A stretch of 64,000 nt of DNA from Diplodia intermedia (taxonomy: Eukaryota; Ascomycota; Dothideomycetes; Botryosphaeriales; Botryosphaeriaceae), in contig JAKEKT010000029.1 in the NCBI GenBank assembly GCA_021495925.1, positions 1-64,000 of the forward strand, in the 5' to 3' direction. Below the pieces are notes generated by a model. The model saw only the letters and a program-made list of their open reading frames with translations, was not told the origin of the DNA and made no database searches. Positions 44,675-57,233 of this stretch are shown here, one piece after another (position 1 is the stretch's first letter; the number at the start of each line of letters is the position of its first letter). Both the position numbers and the translations under genes were made by a program.

Positions 44675-45928
44675 ATGACGGCGTGTTCTCTATTCTCTCA
44701 CGCTACCTTTCTCTCACCCATCAACACACGCACCCACCGCAAACGTAGCACGCAACCCGCAGCCTACGCAATAATCGAACCAAAGGCCATGATGACGGAG
44801 AGCATTTACCCCAACTACGCCGACGGCGACATAACCATCACCGTGGGCAAGGACCTTACGCTCCGGCTGCACAGCCAGAGGCTGCGCTCGGCCAGCTACT
44901 ACTTCGCCCGAATCATCGACACAGCCGCCGAGCTCGGCCTGTCCCGCATAAGTTTCGAATTCCCACCCCACCGCGACTACACCACCGGCGATGACGACAA
45001 GGGGGGCTCCGCGTTCGCCGTCCTTCCCGACGACGGCTCGAGGCCACCAATCCCCGGCGTTTCCAACAACAACAACCACGGGATGATGGCGCGCGCGCGC
45101 TCCGCCAACGACGCCGTCTTCCGCGCGCTGTACAAGCAGCCGATCGCGGACGGCATGACGGCGGCGGACTTCCTGGACGCGGCCGAGCTCGCGGGCGCGT
45201 ACGGCTGCCTGCCCGCCGCCCGCGCCGGGCTGATCTTCGCCGTCATGCTGCGGCCCGCGGCGGCGCTCTACCCCGAGGACCCGTGGAGCATGCTGGCGGC
45301 GGCGTACGCGCTGCGGAGCAAGTTCGTGTTCGAGGAAGCCTTCGTCCACGCCGTCGGCCGGTGGAGCGGAGGGGAGGGAGAAGAGAACAAGAAGAAGCGG
45401 AGGCTGCCGAAGGTGGTGGCGGCGATGGTGGCGCGGGCCGCGGCCGGGATGGAAAGCGAGGTGCAGCGATGCTGGCAGGAGGTACTGTTGGTGTCGGGCA
45501 AGCCGATCGAGGATCAGAGCCTTCTAAGCCTGCTGGCCATGGCCATTTTCCGCCTTTTCCTCGCCCACTACGTGGGCCGTGAGCTCGACGGTAGCGCGCT
45601 GCGGCCCGAGGTGTACCGGGTGCTGGAGCAGCTGCACCAGATGGATCCGGACAGAGACGATCTGCTGGTTCAGCTCGACCCGGACAAGGGGCGACGGCAA
45701 CCGCCTCACGAGAGCGGGACCATCGTCTTTCCGGATTCGCCAGGTTTATGGGAGGCTTACGGACAGGGTGCATTTGAGCGTGCTAAGCGCAAGCGCGGCC
45801 CCGGCATTAGGGGCGAGCTGAAGGCCATGTTGCGGTTGATCCGGCCCCTGATCAAGCCGCTCTTCAAAGGGGACAGGCACCTGGGATATTTCTCCTACCT
45901 CCGCTTCGAGGGGCCGTTTCCATGGTAA
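44675..45928 (+). CDS. BTB/POZ-like domain protein, 417 aa (379 aa from second start)
   Basis: Intronless frame. YADGDITITVGKDLTLRLHS followed by LRSASYYFARII matches the start of fungal BTB/POZ domains (dimerisation and Cul3-adaptor fold). The acidic Asp-rich insert and DAVFRALYKQPIADGMTAADFLDAAELAGAYGC fit the rest of the domain. The C-terminal half is a helical region common in these fungal proteins, with a basic KKKRR patch. The tandem ATGs at 44789 and 44792 sit just before the domain, and the 38 residues from 44675 look like translated leader, so 44789 is the likelier start. Role unknown. Confidence 0.75.
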   Translation: MTACSLFSHATFLSPINTRTHRKRSTQPAAYAIIEPKAMMTESIYPNYADGDITITVGKDLTLRLHSQRLRSASYYFARIIDTAAELGLSRISFEFPPHRDYTTGDDDKGGSAFAVLPDDGSRPPIPGVSNNNNHGMMARARSANDAVFRALYKQPIADGMTAADFLDAAELAGAYGCLPAARAGLIFAVMLRPAAALYPEDPWSMLAAAYALRSKFVFEEAFVHAVGRWSGGEGEENKKKRRLPKVVAAMVARAAAGMESEVQRCWQEVLLVSGKPIEDQSLLSLLAMAIFRLFLAHYVGRELDGSALRPEVYRVLEQLHQMDPDRDDLLVQLDPDKGRRQPPHESGTIVFPDSPGLWEAYGQGAFERAKRKRGPGIRGELKAMLRLIRPLIKPLFKGDRHLGYFSYLRFEGPFPW

Positions 45929-46640
45929 GGCGGTGAGCCAACTGAGAACTGTCGATATAGCTTGCTTTCTTTTTACCTGAGTAAGTTGAGTCCAGCGTGA
46001 AAGTCTCAAACGCGCGCAGTTGGTCCAGATTTCAAGTTCAACTGTCGGCATATGTGAGGTGAGTATGGGTGTACTTGGTTGTTTTGAGGCGCGTGTTTTG
46101 AGGCGCGTTCTGGCGGTGGATCAGTCAGGAGATTCGATCTGATGATCTGTTATATACCATAAAGCAGAGTGCAGGTTACCGCTGATATGTACGTTGACTC
46201 TGTCTACTCCAGTCGATTGGTTCAATGGCCTGTCCGTGCTGCGCAGGGGCGCTACCCAGCGAAATAACAGCGAAGCCATTCCGTGCTTACAATTCTTGCA
46301 GGCCCGGAACCATTCCAACATGTGACCAGTCGCCTCTGTTTCTATTCCAAATACTTCGGAATACTGCACTGGGGTGTTTGGGAATTGAGCAAACGTACTG
46401 GAACGTGGGTGTCGATGTCGGGAGTCTTTCGGAGGTCTCTGATGATCAAGCTCACCACTCTTTTATGGGTACTTGCCCACGCATTCTAAGCGGAGTGACG
46501 TCGACTTACCCGAGGTCGGAAACAACCCGGTACGCGCACGTGCCATTCACTACTTAATAGCATCATAGCATCATCTCACTCCACACCATCCACTCTACAC
46601 CATCACTTATACACCATCCACTCTACACAGATCCCATACC
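45929..46640. other. Intergenic with direct repeat in the amidohydrolase leader
   Basis: No gene. An 18-bp direct repeat, ACACCATCCACTCTACAC, occurs at 46583-46600 and 46611-46628 just before the amidohydrolase start. It lies probably in its 5' UTR or core promoter. Confidence 0.55.
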
Positions 46641-47915
46641 ATGGGTGACCATGTATATGATTGGCTGAAAGACACGGCCACTGGCTGGGTCCAGCAAGTC
46701 CCTGTGAACAAAGTCGACACGCACCACCATTTCGTGCCGGACTTCTACCAAAAAGGTTAGCGCCTCAGAAGTGCGCCCGATTGAGTTGTACGACTAACTC
46801 GACCATCAGCGGTCGAAGACAGCGGGGGTAAGGACTCTCTCTCTCTCTTTCTCTCTCTCTCTCCGAAGCCCCTCCGCAAGCCGCACTGCTGAATAAGGAG
46901 CAAACCAAGGAGACCCGAGCGGCTGGCCCACGCCGCGGTGGACACGTCTCAGCTCCGAACTACTCATGACCCGACTCGGCATCCAGACGTCCATCCTGTC
47001 CGTCACCGCGCCGGGTCCCTGCATCCTGCAGGGCCACGCATCGTCGGAGCTGGCGCGAGCGCTGAACGACCGCGCCGCCTCGATCCGCGACGAGCGGCCC
47101 GACCGGTTCGGCTTCTTCGCGTCGCTGCCCAGCCTGCTGGACACGGGAGCCGCGCTGCGCGAGCTGCGGTACGCGCTGGACACGCTGGGCGCCGACGGCG
47201 TCACGCTCTTCACCCGCTACGGGCCCGCGAACACGTACCTGGGCCACCCGTCGCTCGAGCCCGTGTGGGCGGAGCTCAATCGGCGCCGGTGCGTCGTCTT
47301 CGTGCACCCGACGCACGCCGCCGACACGTCCACGGTGAACGCGCGCATGCCGCAGCCCATGATCGACTACCCGCACGAGACGACGCGGGCGGCCATGGAC
47401 ATGATCACCATGGGGACGCGGGAAAGGTTCCCCGACTGCGCCGTCGTCCTCTCGCACGCCGGAGGGACGCTGCCGTACATGGTCGGCAGGGTGGCGACGC
47501 CGCTCGACGTGGCGCCCGGCTTCCTGGCGGGCAACGCGGCCTTCGGCGGCGGCGGCATGACGCACGAGAAGGTGGTTGCGGCCTTCCGCAGCTTCCACTA
47601 CGACCTCGCCCTTTCGGCGAGTCCGGCCGTGCTGAAGCTGCTCTTGGAGCTGGTGCCGCACGAGCATATTCTCTACGGGGTGAATACCTTACGCCACCGG
47701 CGAATGCGCTGTCGCTTTCTCGAAACGGACGCGCTGACATGTCTTCCCAGAGCGACTTTCCTTACGCCCCGCCGCCGGCTTACCCGGCCTTTCTGCGGGA
47801 GCTTGAATCTTTCGAGATGGACGAGGAGCTGAGGAGAAAGATCAACTACGGCAATGCGCAGAAATTGTTTCCGAGGCTTGCGAAAATGGAGAGCAGCAGC
47901 AGCAGCAGCGTGTAG
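46641..47915 (+). CDS. Amidohydrolase-2 family (ACMSD-like decarboxylase), 355 aa, four exons
   Basis: CDS join(46641..46755, 46810..46827, 46910..47679, 47751..47915). Metal-dependent TIM-barrel hydrolase/decarboxylase. H28-x-H30 in VDTHHHFVPDFY, HPTH, SHAGG and the final SDFPYAPPP supply the expected metal and catalytic His/Asp residues. Relatives include aminocarboxymuconate-semialdehyde and resorcylate-type decarboxylases acting on aromatic acids; the exact substrate is unknown. Exon 2 is only 18 bp (AVEDSG), and the 82-bp intron after it contains a CT microsatellite (46833-46862). Introns 1 and 3 are 54 and 71 bp. The C-terminus ends in five Ser from an AGC repeat. All splice joins preserve frame and conserved sequence. 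Confidence 0.87.
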
Positions 47916-48302
47916 GATTATTATAAGCTCGCTCCCCCATGAGTATACCAAGTACGTTGCGCAACCCAAGCATTTATCCGTATGAGTACGTTAGTTTATC
48001 ACTTCTACTCAACCGGCCATCGCTGATTTCTTTCCCCGCCGTTTCCTTTCCTTTTCTTTTATGCATCCATCACTGCTGATGCTGGCCAGCAGTAAACTCC
48101 TCCCCGGCACTGATTTTGCTCCTAGGAATACCAGCTTGGTATGGAGCGGAACATGCAGAACATGGGAGAGAGATGGTTTTATTTCGAGATCAGATTTGTT
48201 GGGATACTTATTGACTCCGAAATACATTTCTCCGCGTTATATTTTCTTCGGGATTGTCCGAATTTCTTGAAGGACGGCAGAGGCACCCTAGATGCAAGCC
48301 CT
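47916..48302. other. Intergenic, nothing recognised
   Basis: Open frame upstream of the HET fragment (from ATG 48141) does not resemble HET sequence, so it is probably unrelated DNA read in frame. Confidence 0.45.
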
Positions 48303-49271
48303 ACCCGAGTGTTTTGCTTAACCTGGATATCCAGCATGTGGACTTGCGAAGAAGCTGCCCTCAATCCATGCGTGTTTCTTCCCGCAGACTCTTCATTTTT
48401 TTCTTTCCAGAGCGAGACTCAGCTCTCCGAACTTTGCTTCAACGTTCTTGGTGGAACAGCAACTTCTTCATGCATGTTGGGGGAGATACTGCGATCTCTT
48501 TTGGGACAGCATGGCCAGCTTCTCGAAGAAACCTGCAAAGTCTTTCGTGCGCATGATCACAGCGGCCTCCAACCGGAACACACAAAACCAGGCTACGAGA
48601 ACATTTGCTTCGCAACATTTCTCGGCCTTGACACGGCCCAACTTGTCCAACCTTCTGTAGAGGGCATGATGCCGCTCCTTCTATCGCTACTTCCTACCGT
48701 CCCATCGGAGAACCTTTTCGCTTCAGGTCCCCGCCTCAACCAGAAGGGATACCGCTGGGCACCCAAGTCTTTCCTTAGCCCATTTGAATACCTGCAAGTT
48801 ACCATGCCCCGAAACTACACTCCCGAAGGAAGTCCCTCCAACGGCAGGATACCTGTCCCCGAACGGTTCATCCACCCCCAGAATCTCGGCCTTGGCGTTT
48901 TCCTCTCAGGGATGCAGTTCCAGCGCGGACCTTGCGTCACCGTTCCGCTGCTCTTCACGATCGAGTCGCAGAGCTGCACGACACATGTGGTGGAGGTTGT
49001 GGACACCGGCTCCGAAGTTCCTTGGATGCTTTCTGAATCAAACCCCGGGGTTGAAACGTTTGCAATCCGCTTGACATACATCAGCCAGTGCAGCGTTGGG
49101 CTGCTGGTGAAGGTCATGGGCGAAACTGCGGGTGGTAAAATGTTGTGCAGATGGAGCAGCGTCGTGGAAATGACTAGCAACGAAGATGCGGACGAGCCGT
49201 GGATAGGCTCGGCGAAGAAGTCTTGCTTTCAGGGTGCTTTTACTGCGTTTCAATGGTGGCTGGTTGACTGA
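48303..49271 (+). pseudogene. HET-family gene, C-terminal part, frameshifted
   Basis: The C-terminal half of HET proteins is visible. WISSMWTCEEAALN resembles the SPWMxRLWTLQEAxL end of the HET domain. A second frame has CDLFWDSMASFSKKPAKSF and AASNRN. Then, back in the first frame, KPGYENICFATFLGLD, SGPRLNQKGYRWAPKSFLSP and a long helical/beta tail to the stop at 49271. The switch from AASNRNT to KPGYENIC needs one base fewer near 48584. The HET domain proper (SH-W, WLD...) is absent upstream. It is therefore a 5'-truncated, frameshifted relic that ends about 0.28 kb before RIPed DNA. Confidence 0.72.
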
Positions 49272-49555
49272 AACTTTCCATGAACATGGAATGCGATATC
49301 ATTGTTCTGTGAAGCGCGTAGAAGTATGGTCGTGAATTGCGTAGCCGTCCTGGTCGAGTGTCTGCAACCAATCAGAACCTCCGCACGCCGCAATCACCCG
49401 ACGCATACCAAGCGACGGCACGTCGAGCCAAGAGATTGCTCGCCCTGATTTCCATCTTTCGTTTCTGCCCATTAGATAATTTTCAATCTGGCTCGTGTAT
49501 ACCGTCCCGTGTTTCATGTTCTAGCGATTTATTTCTATATTTTAAGCGTTTTCTC

Positions 49556-50700
49556 TAGCCTTAAGCTTAGCGTTTACTAATTATTCTTTAAAACCTTTAA
49601 ATAACTACTATATTTATCTATTATCTATTACGTTTTTCTAGTTATCTTTTCGAGCCTTAGAATTCTCTACTATCTACTCTATTTTAAAGTCTTAGTAGTT
49701 TTATTCGTAATTATTATATATATAGAAGAGTAAATTCTACTCTTTTTATTTAATAAGTCTAAGACTCTCTTTATATAAGAGATAGTATTTTAGTTTAAGT
49801 TTAATTTCTTTATAATCTCTTTATCTTTCTAATTAGCCTAGAATAAACGTACTTTATAAAGAAGATAAATATAGTAATAAAGTATATTTATAAAGTCGCT
49901 CTACTTATTTACTATTAATTATATAATATATTTAATTTATATCTTAATATTCTAACTTATCGTAACTTATAGTTAATAGCTAAATAGAGAACTTAGATTT
50001 AATAACTAATTATTTTATTTTAAGATCTTATAAGTTCTATAGTCTCTTTATAAATAAATATAAGATATTATATTATAATAAAATATATTATAAAGATTTT
50101 ATAATATCTTTTATAGCTTTTTATAAAAAATATAGCATCTTTTAACTCTTATAGAAGCTTCTTTTTATCTATTTCTATTATTTTTAGAATAAGTACGTCT
50201 ATCTAGTAGTAAAGTACTAATAAAATAAATATAGTATTATAATATCTATTTATAATACTATCTACGATAGGCGTATCTAATATTTTAATACTAACTATAC
50301 TATTTTAGCTCTAAAAGATAATTATAATAAAAAGAATACGTAACGCTAACTTAATTATTAAGCTATTATACTTTTAGCTATATTAACGCGCTTTCTTAAA
50401 CGTTATATTAAAGAGCTTATTAAAGAAGCTCTATAATATCTACTCTTTAACGGCTATATAACTATTTTATACTATTTTATAAATAGTATTATTAAGAATA
50501 AATAGATCTATATAAATAAATAAAGATAGTTTTATAATTATAATTAGCTTATTAATCTTCTATTACTCTATAATCGCGTTAATATACGGGTCTAATTAAT
50601 AGTAAGCTAAGAAGATTAAAACTATATATAGTAAAATTTATAAAATATTCTCTCGTTAATCGCTTTAGCTAATAGCGTTACTATTATATAAAATAAATTT
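49556..50700. other. RIP-degraded DNA, left part of a split older block
   Basis: Composition switches abruptly at about 49530-49560 to AT-rich DNA without CpA/TpG. No frame survives and no family is recognised. Together with 57234-60138 it is the target into which the full-length LINE inserted. Confidence 0.65.
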
Positions 50701-50716
50701 TATATATAATACTTTA
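50701..50716 (+). repeat. Target-site duplication of LINE copy 4, left copy
   Basis: TATATATAATACTTTA is identical to 57218-57233. The last four bases may belong to the TTTA tail, so the duplication is 12-16 bp. Confidence 0.8.
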
Positions 50717-53700
50717 TTTATTTATTTATTTAGTTTAACGTCCCTCTAGAGTCTAGAACTATTAGAGACGAGGTCTCTTAAGAGGGCCCGCTTCTATCTA
50801 TATATCTAAATATATGCGTGCCGAAGGGGGGTTTTAGAAGAATACTAGAAATAGTGTGCTTAAAAGCTTAAAGAAGAATAGAGAGCGTAGATAAGATAAA
50901 GAAAAGATAAATAGAATAAAGCGAGAGCTTAGAAACCGACGAAAATAGAGATAAAAAGTAAAGTAAGTAAGTTCTCTTCTTAGAGAGGGCCTCTCCGACT
51001 AGTTAGATTTATTTAGCTTTCTTCTATCTAAGACCGATACTTACTTACTATTTATTATAACTAGCCGGAGCATTACTACTAGCGAACTAGCTATACAACT
51101 CTACTTCTAAATTTAGAAATCTAAAAAAGAGCCCTAAATAGAGGTTACTCGACCGGAAATTAAATCCCGGCTTTTTAGCCCCGTTAGCTTAGTTATCAAC
51201 TATACTAGGTAGCCGTAGATACTAGTAGAAACGACTACTTAAGCTTAAATATCCGCTATTTAGCCGTTTTTCTTCGGTTCTCGCCCGTTTCTACTCTAAA
51301 TCGAAAGCGGCGAGGGCGCCGAGAACGAGAAGAAGTAGAAGAAGAGAATAGAAGAAAGAAAGAAGTATAAATAAGCGTCTAGTAGTACGTATTTAGATCT
51401 CGTTAGATAAGTCGTTTAATTACTATCGTCTAGTAGTAATCTTTATTTATTCTAAGAACTTAGCCGTTAGGCTAGTCCCTAGAGTTAAGAAAAAGAGATT
51501 TAAAAGGTCGAGTCGATACTTCTTAAGCCCGTCTTTTAAGAGAACCCGAGGGCCTCTATAAAGAGAGTAAGAGAGAAGTAGATAGCGTAATATCTATCTA
51601 GTCGTACGGCTATATCTATACTAGTTATTTTCGGCGTGGTTAAGGCGATAAAGATAAGACTTAAAGTAGCCGTATTCGATCTTTAGTTAATAGAAGGCGG
51701 AGGCCGTTTCTCTAACTTTCGTAGAAGATTTAAGCCGCTACTCTATCTCTAAATCGAAGGTACGTTTATAGGGCGAGTTCGACGTCGATTTAAGCTTTAT
51801 TTTCCACTTCTCGTAGGTCTTCTACTTAACTTTACTTCGATAGAAGCTTAGAGAAGTAGAGGCTCTACTTAAAGAGTACTTCGTAGCTCTTTTCGCGAGC
51901 CGATCGGCGTACTCGTTGCCTAGAACGTTCTCGTGGCCGGGGCACTATTCTAGAGAGACGGTATTCCCTCTAGCCCTTAGCGTTTTAGCTAATCTAATAG
52001 CCCGAATTTACTATGCTTGCTCGGGCGTATTAGCGGGCTTGCTTAGCCTAAGAATCGCGGCCTAGTTATTCGCGTAGATTCTTATATCTTTAGAGGCGTG
52101 CCCGGCTCTAACGGCGAGTTTTAGAGCTATTACTAGCCTCTTTATCTCGCCGTTATATACTAGATTCTCGGAACCGAGGTTCTTATAAATCTAGCGCGCT
52201 AGATTCTCTTTAGATTAGCTAAAGTCGAAGGCTACTACCCCGACCTCTACGTTTCCACCCGTAGATAGAACGGAGACGTTAGAATAGATAGCTATTTAAT
52301 TAGAGAGTACTTTCTTAACTTTAAGCGCGTAGGTCTTAGCCTACTTCTCTTTATTTAAGAGGCTAACCGTAGTCGAATAGAATAGTTCGAGTAACTACGG
52401 CGGAAAGTAGAAGAGTTTAACTACTTCTAAAGACGCGGGTTACGTTTTTAAAAGAAGTTTAATCTTCTCTAACTACGTAGGTCTATCTAAAACCCGTCGA
52501 TCTAGGTTAATCTTCTCTAGTTCGATTCGAATAGAATAGGATTCTTCGAGTAAATTCGTTCTAAGAGTATATTTTCGTAACCGCTCGTTTAAACGAATAT
52601 TCGCTAGTGGAATTCCACTCTCTATTTCTAGAGGAATTATAGGGGTAGTCTTAAAAACCTCTAGAATCTTCTATAGAGTAAGATTCTAAAGGACTCTAAA
52701 TTAGCGAATAAACTACCCCTAATTTTTCTAGTAGATTTCGAAGCCGTAGTCTACAACCATAGTAACGTAAGCTAGATATAGCTAGCGAACCGCGTAAGAA
52801 GAAAGCCCCCTCTCGACGTTAACTAGCCTAGAGAGGCGATAGAAAGCCGAACGGGCCTAGCTAATTCTTTTAGACACGTGCGTCTTAAAGGTAAACCCGT
52901 GGTCGAAGTAAATTTCTAGCTATTTAATCTATTTCTTAGGTTCTATTACGTTTCTCGTAGAAAGCGTAATCGAAATAGAACGGGGTTCCGAGTCTTTCTT
53001 AAAAGAACGGGCGAAGTAAATAAGCTTCGTCTTTTTTAGATCGAATTCGATATAGTTTTTCTATTCCCGCGCATAGAGTTTATTCGTCTTCTTCTCTAGA
53101 ATCGCCTTATTACGTTTCTAGCTGCCGGAGCTAGCTATAAGCGCAATATCGTCGATATAAGAGAGAAATAAAGCTTTAGAGGCGGAAAATAACTCTCGAA
53201 GATAGATTAGAAAGAGAATAGACGAGACTAGACTTTCTTACGAAATATTCGTCTCTATCGGGCTAAACTCTTTCTTCTCTTCGTTAAACGCGAGGCTTAG
53301 TGTTCGTATAGATATAAACGATTTTACCTACGCGAGTAGGTTAATCGGCATGCCGATTCGAGCTATTATAGCTAGAAGTTATTCTTCGGCCACGTGGTTA
53401 AAGACGCTTTTAATATTAAGAAAAAGTACGAAGGTCTTACGTTTAAGACGACGGTTCTTCTCTACTTTATTCGATAAAAGTATTACGATATCGATCGCGG
53501 ATTTCTTTAACCTTCTTCTAATTTAAGTATAGTAAAGAAGGTCGAAGATCTTCGCTAGATAGCCTAGTCTTTTAGCCGTAATCCGTTCTAGTACTTTCTC
53601 GAGACAATTAAGAAGAGAAATAATACGATAAAACTTCGGGTTCGCGATATCGCTCTTTTTCTTACTTAGAATTGCCCCGATAGCCGTACGTCAGCCCGTA

Positions 53701-56700
53701 GAATAATATCCGTAGGCGAATAGCGTAGAAAAAACCTTATTAAAGGCGCCGGGCTTCGCTCTAAACGTATAAGTAATAATCTCTTACGTAATAGCGTCTA
53801 GTCCCGACGTTTTTTCTTTAATTTACGTAAAGTACGCATTCTCGATTTTTCTTAAACTAAGCTTCGGCCAGTTCTAGCGTTTAGGGACGTAGCTTTACTA
53901 GTTAAAAGAGATAGTAGAAGAGAGCGGCGGAAAGAGCCTCTTTCTAAGGGCTAAATACTTTTTCTTAAAACTATCTTCTAGACGTTTTCCCGCATACGTG
54001 TCGTGGCTAATCTCGGGGATTCTAGCATGCGTTCTAGGCTTAGTATAAGCTATAGTCTTAAAGATAGTCTCTAGAATTTCTTTTTCTAGAAAAGAATTCT
54101 AGTATTCGCGTTTAGCCCTCTTAACTACTTCGAAGTAGGTATTTCGGCTATTTAAATATCTTCGCTTATTCTCTTTCGTACATAGAGATTTAAAAGCGTT
54201 AGTCTCTCTTCGTAGTCGTCTTCGTTCTTCTAAAAGCTCGTCCGACTACTACGGTTTAGATCGAGCTCCTAGTTTTAATCGGGGAATAGAAAGGTTCGCC
54301 GCGATAGATATAGCCTAGTTAAGGCTTGCCTCTAGGGCATCTAGCGCGGGTATTTAGCGGATCGAGCCTTCTATTAAGTCTTTAGAGATATCTTTTAATA
54401 AGAGATTTAATTCTAAGCTTTTTAGGGCCTCGAATACTATCGTCTCTATCTATTATTTAAAGATTTTCTAAAACTTAGGCCAGTCGGCCTTTTCCGTATT
54501 AAATCTAGCGGTAGTAGCTACCGTAGAAGGTCTCGTATAGCCGGCCGGTTCTAGACTAAATAGAATTATCTTATAATTAGAACCGAAGTCCGCGATCGTT
54601 TACTAGTCGGTAATTCTATTAGCTAAGGCCGGCGTAGTAAGTATAAGGTCGATAATCGTCTCTCTTTCTAGATAGAGGCGGTAAAAGATACCCTCGCCCT
54701 CTTCGTTTAAGAGAGATAGATCGTTTTCTTCTAACCATTTTACTAGCCGATTAGCGCTAGATAAGAGGGAAGATTCTAGATCCTACTAGAAATAATAAAT
54801 ATTAAAATCCTCGGCTACTATAGCCTATATTCTAAGGGATTACTATTATAGAACGCGTTCTAGAGTAAGCCGGAAATTGTTGCCCGTTTAATTCTTCTAG
54901 TTATATAAGTTAAGTAGCTTAAACTTTAACTTTCGCTACTCTATACTTAGAACTATTAGATCGAGACTTTACTAGAATTCGGCCTCTAAATTTACCTTCG
55001 TTTCTCTAAGAAAGCGGGAGACGTAGATTAGTATTTAAGGCCTTAGATCGGAAGAATAGACCGATAGAATTTAAACGAATAAGAGATAATTAATCGACCG
55101 AAAGCCCGAGTTCTCGTAGAATAAGATATACGGTTCTTAATAAAGAACGAGGTCTATCTTTAACTCTACTACGATGTCTAGAATGAATTTCGTTATCGAA
55201 ATACTTCTATTTAAGTTAGCTTATAGAACTCGTAAAGAACTTATTTAAAACGAGTTTATTTAGAGTTCTTTAGAGTATTTCTCGGTTTTCTTAGCTTCTC
55301 CGCCTTAACGAAGACGCCGTAAACGTAGAGACGTTTAAAGATAGCCTTTCGAGTCTTCTCTTTAGTCTCGAACGCGAGAACTAGCGAGCCCGTAGACTAC
55401 TCCGCTCTTCTAGCCTCTAGCGTAAGCTAGTAGAGGGCATCGATAATCTTTAGACCGTCGTTATAGACCTCGATTTCTATTCGAATAGCCTCGCTAAAGT
55501 CCTCGCGGGAGAGGGTCGAAAGGTCTCGCGTAGGCACGCCGTATACGGCTATCTTATACTACGTGCGGTTTTTCGTAATCGACTAGATAGAGATAACCTA
55601 ATTAATTATCGCCTTATTCTTTAAAAGAAATTCGGCGGAGAAGTCCTCGTATATAATAAGTATAATATTCTTTTTCGGCGAGAGAGAGACCGTTACGATC
55701 GTAGGTCTCGTTCTCTTAAGCTAGTTTAAAAACGTCTTATTAAAGGCGTTTCGTAGCCTAAAGAACGAGAAGTCCGCGATTTTCGTAGCCGACGTAAGAA
55801 TAATCTACCGCGTAACTTTCTTAGGCGTAGAGGCCTTCGACTTCTTCTTTAAAGAAGAAATAATTTATAGCCCTTCTTTTAACGCGGCGATAGTAGCTAT
55901 CGAGGTATACGTAGATTAGCTAGGTACTACGATCGGCTACTACGTAGGCTTCGGGCGTTACGAGGTCGAGAAAGTAGTTCTTTACGAGGTCTAGTTCGAG
56001 AGAATAGCGATAGCGAACTTAGATAAGTTCTTCGTTTTCTTCGCGAGGTCTACCGCGGTCTTTTTAAGGGCTCGAACTTACGTAGTAAGAACCGCGCCGG
56101 TCTTATCTACGGTTTTACCCGTCTTAGTATACTACCGTACGATCTCGATTAGGTCTAGAATAGACCTCTATTTTTTTCTAAAGAGGGCGAGATCCGCGGT
56201 CTTAATTAGAAGGCTAAGTGCGCATTCTACGGCCTCTTTCGACGACCGTAGATTTATTTCGAGTTACCGTACGTTCTCGATGTTTAAATCGATACGGGGT
56301 TCGAAGACGAGTCGAGAGTTCGATATTTCTTTCTTCGCGAGAAGGATTAGTATAACTCTTAGAAAGAGCCGTTTCTTACGTAGATTCTCTTGCGAAAAGA
56401 GATTTTCCGTGGGTTTAAGAGCCGAGAGGTCTAGCGTAGCCACTATTAAAAGAAGCGTAGGCGTAGCCGGAGGGTTCTTAAAGTTTTTTATAGTCGTATT
56501 TATAGCCTCGAAGTCTATATCCTACGTTAGAGAAGGTAGAGTAGAGCTCGAAGAGGGTAAATTCTACTTCGAAGAAGATATTCTAGATTCGAAAGAGGAT
56601 TTCTAAGCTCTTTCTATAAGAAAAACGTGTAGAAATAATAGAAATAGACGAGGAATAGACTAGAAGTAAATTATCGGCTTTAGTTTCGTCTAAACTAAGC

Positions 56701-57217
56701 CGTAAATAAAAGAAACCCGGACCGAGGCGAGGGCTTTTCTTAATTACTTACTCTCTAGAAGTAAACGAAGGGGCCGATAAGGCCGACGTAAATGTCGAAG
56801 ATTTCGGAGAACCGAGTGGCGCCTTAGCGTTAAGCTTAAACCGTGCGAAGCGTCTATGCACGCAAAACTCTTTAGTAAGGCCTAGAAAAGAGGCTTCTAG
56901 TAGGCTTTAGAGTAGAATTCCCGGGCGTAGAAAAGAGCTATCGAAATATAACTTTAGAAACGGATTTCTTAGTGCCGTACGATTCTCTATACGAAGTTTA
57001 GGGCGAATTTAAGTGGTTTTTAAGAATAAGAGGAGCTACGAAGCCCTAGCTAGCCTAGTACTATCTAGAACACCTCTTTTTCCACGTACCACGTAATAGC
57101 GCGTACGTCTACGAAGCTAAGAATTGAGATTCTAGCTAAGAGAATTAAGGGCTTTCGAACGATATCGGTCTTAGCGTAATTCTCGAGGGTCGAATTCGAA
57201 GATGTAAAAAGCGTATA
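50717..57217 (-). mobile_element. Tad-like LINE copy 4, full length (6.5 kb), minus strand
   Basis: Reverse complement of copy 2 along its whole length, with the same 5' end (near 57205-57217) and a TTTA tail at 50713-50732. Order on the minus strand: 5' UTR, ORF1 (about 56590-55280), endonuclease, RT with SYIDDIALIASS near 53125-53165, RNase H near 52330-51880, 3' UTR with the tRNA-like module (51143-51214), tail. RIP is intermediate: the YIDD box survives, but TAG/TAA codons are everywhere. Inserted in older RIPed DNA with a 12-16 bp target-site duplication. Confidence 0.92.
51143..51214 (-). other. tRNA-like module in LINE copy 4 3' UTR
   Basis: Exactly 72 bp, as in copy 2, again GGCTACC to GAGTAACC. 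Its T-arm-like stem reads CCGGG/TCCGG against CCGAG/CTCGG in copy 2, so pairing (with one G-U) is kept although bases differ. The loop has lost the TTCG of the B box (ATTTAATT). Confidence 0.55.
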
Positions 57218-57233
57218 TATATATAATACTTTA
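57218..57233 (+). repeat. Target-site duplication of LINE copy 4, right copy
   Basis: Identical to 50701-50716 and adjacent to the element's 5' end. Confidence 0.8.

Noticed and set aside
56280..56606. 108-codon plus-strand frame in RIPed DNA
   Set aside because: It is the antisense of LINE copy 4 ORF1, as the frame at 10179-10388 is for copy 2.
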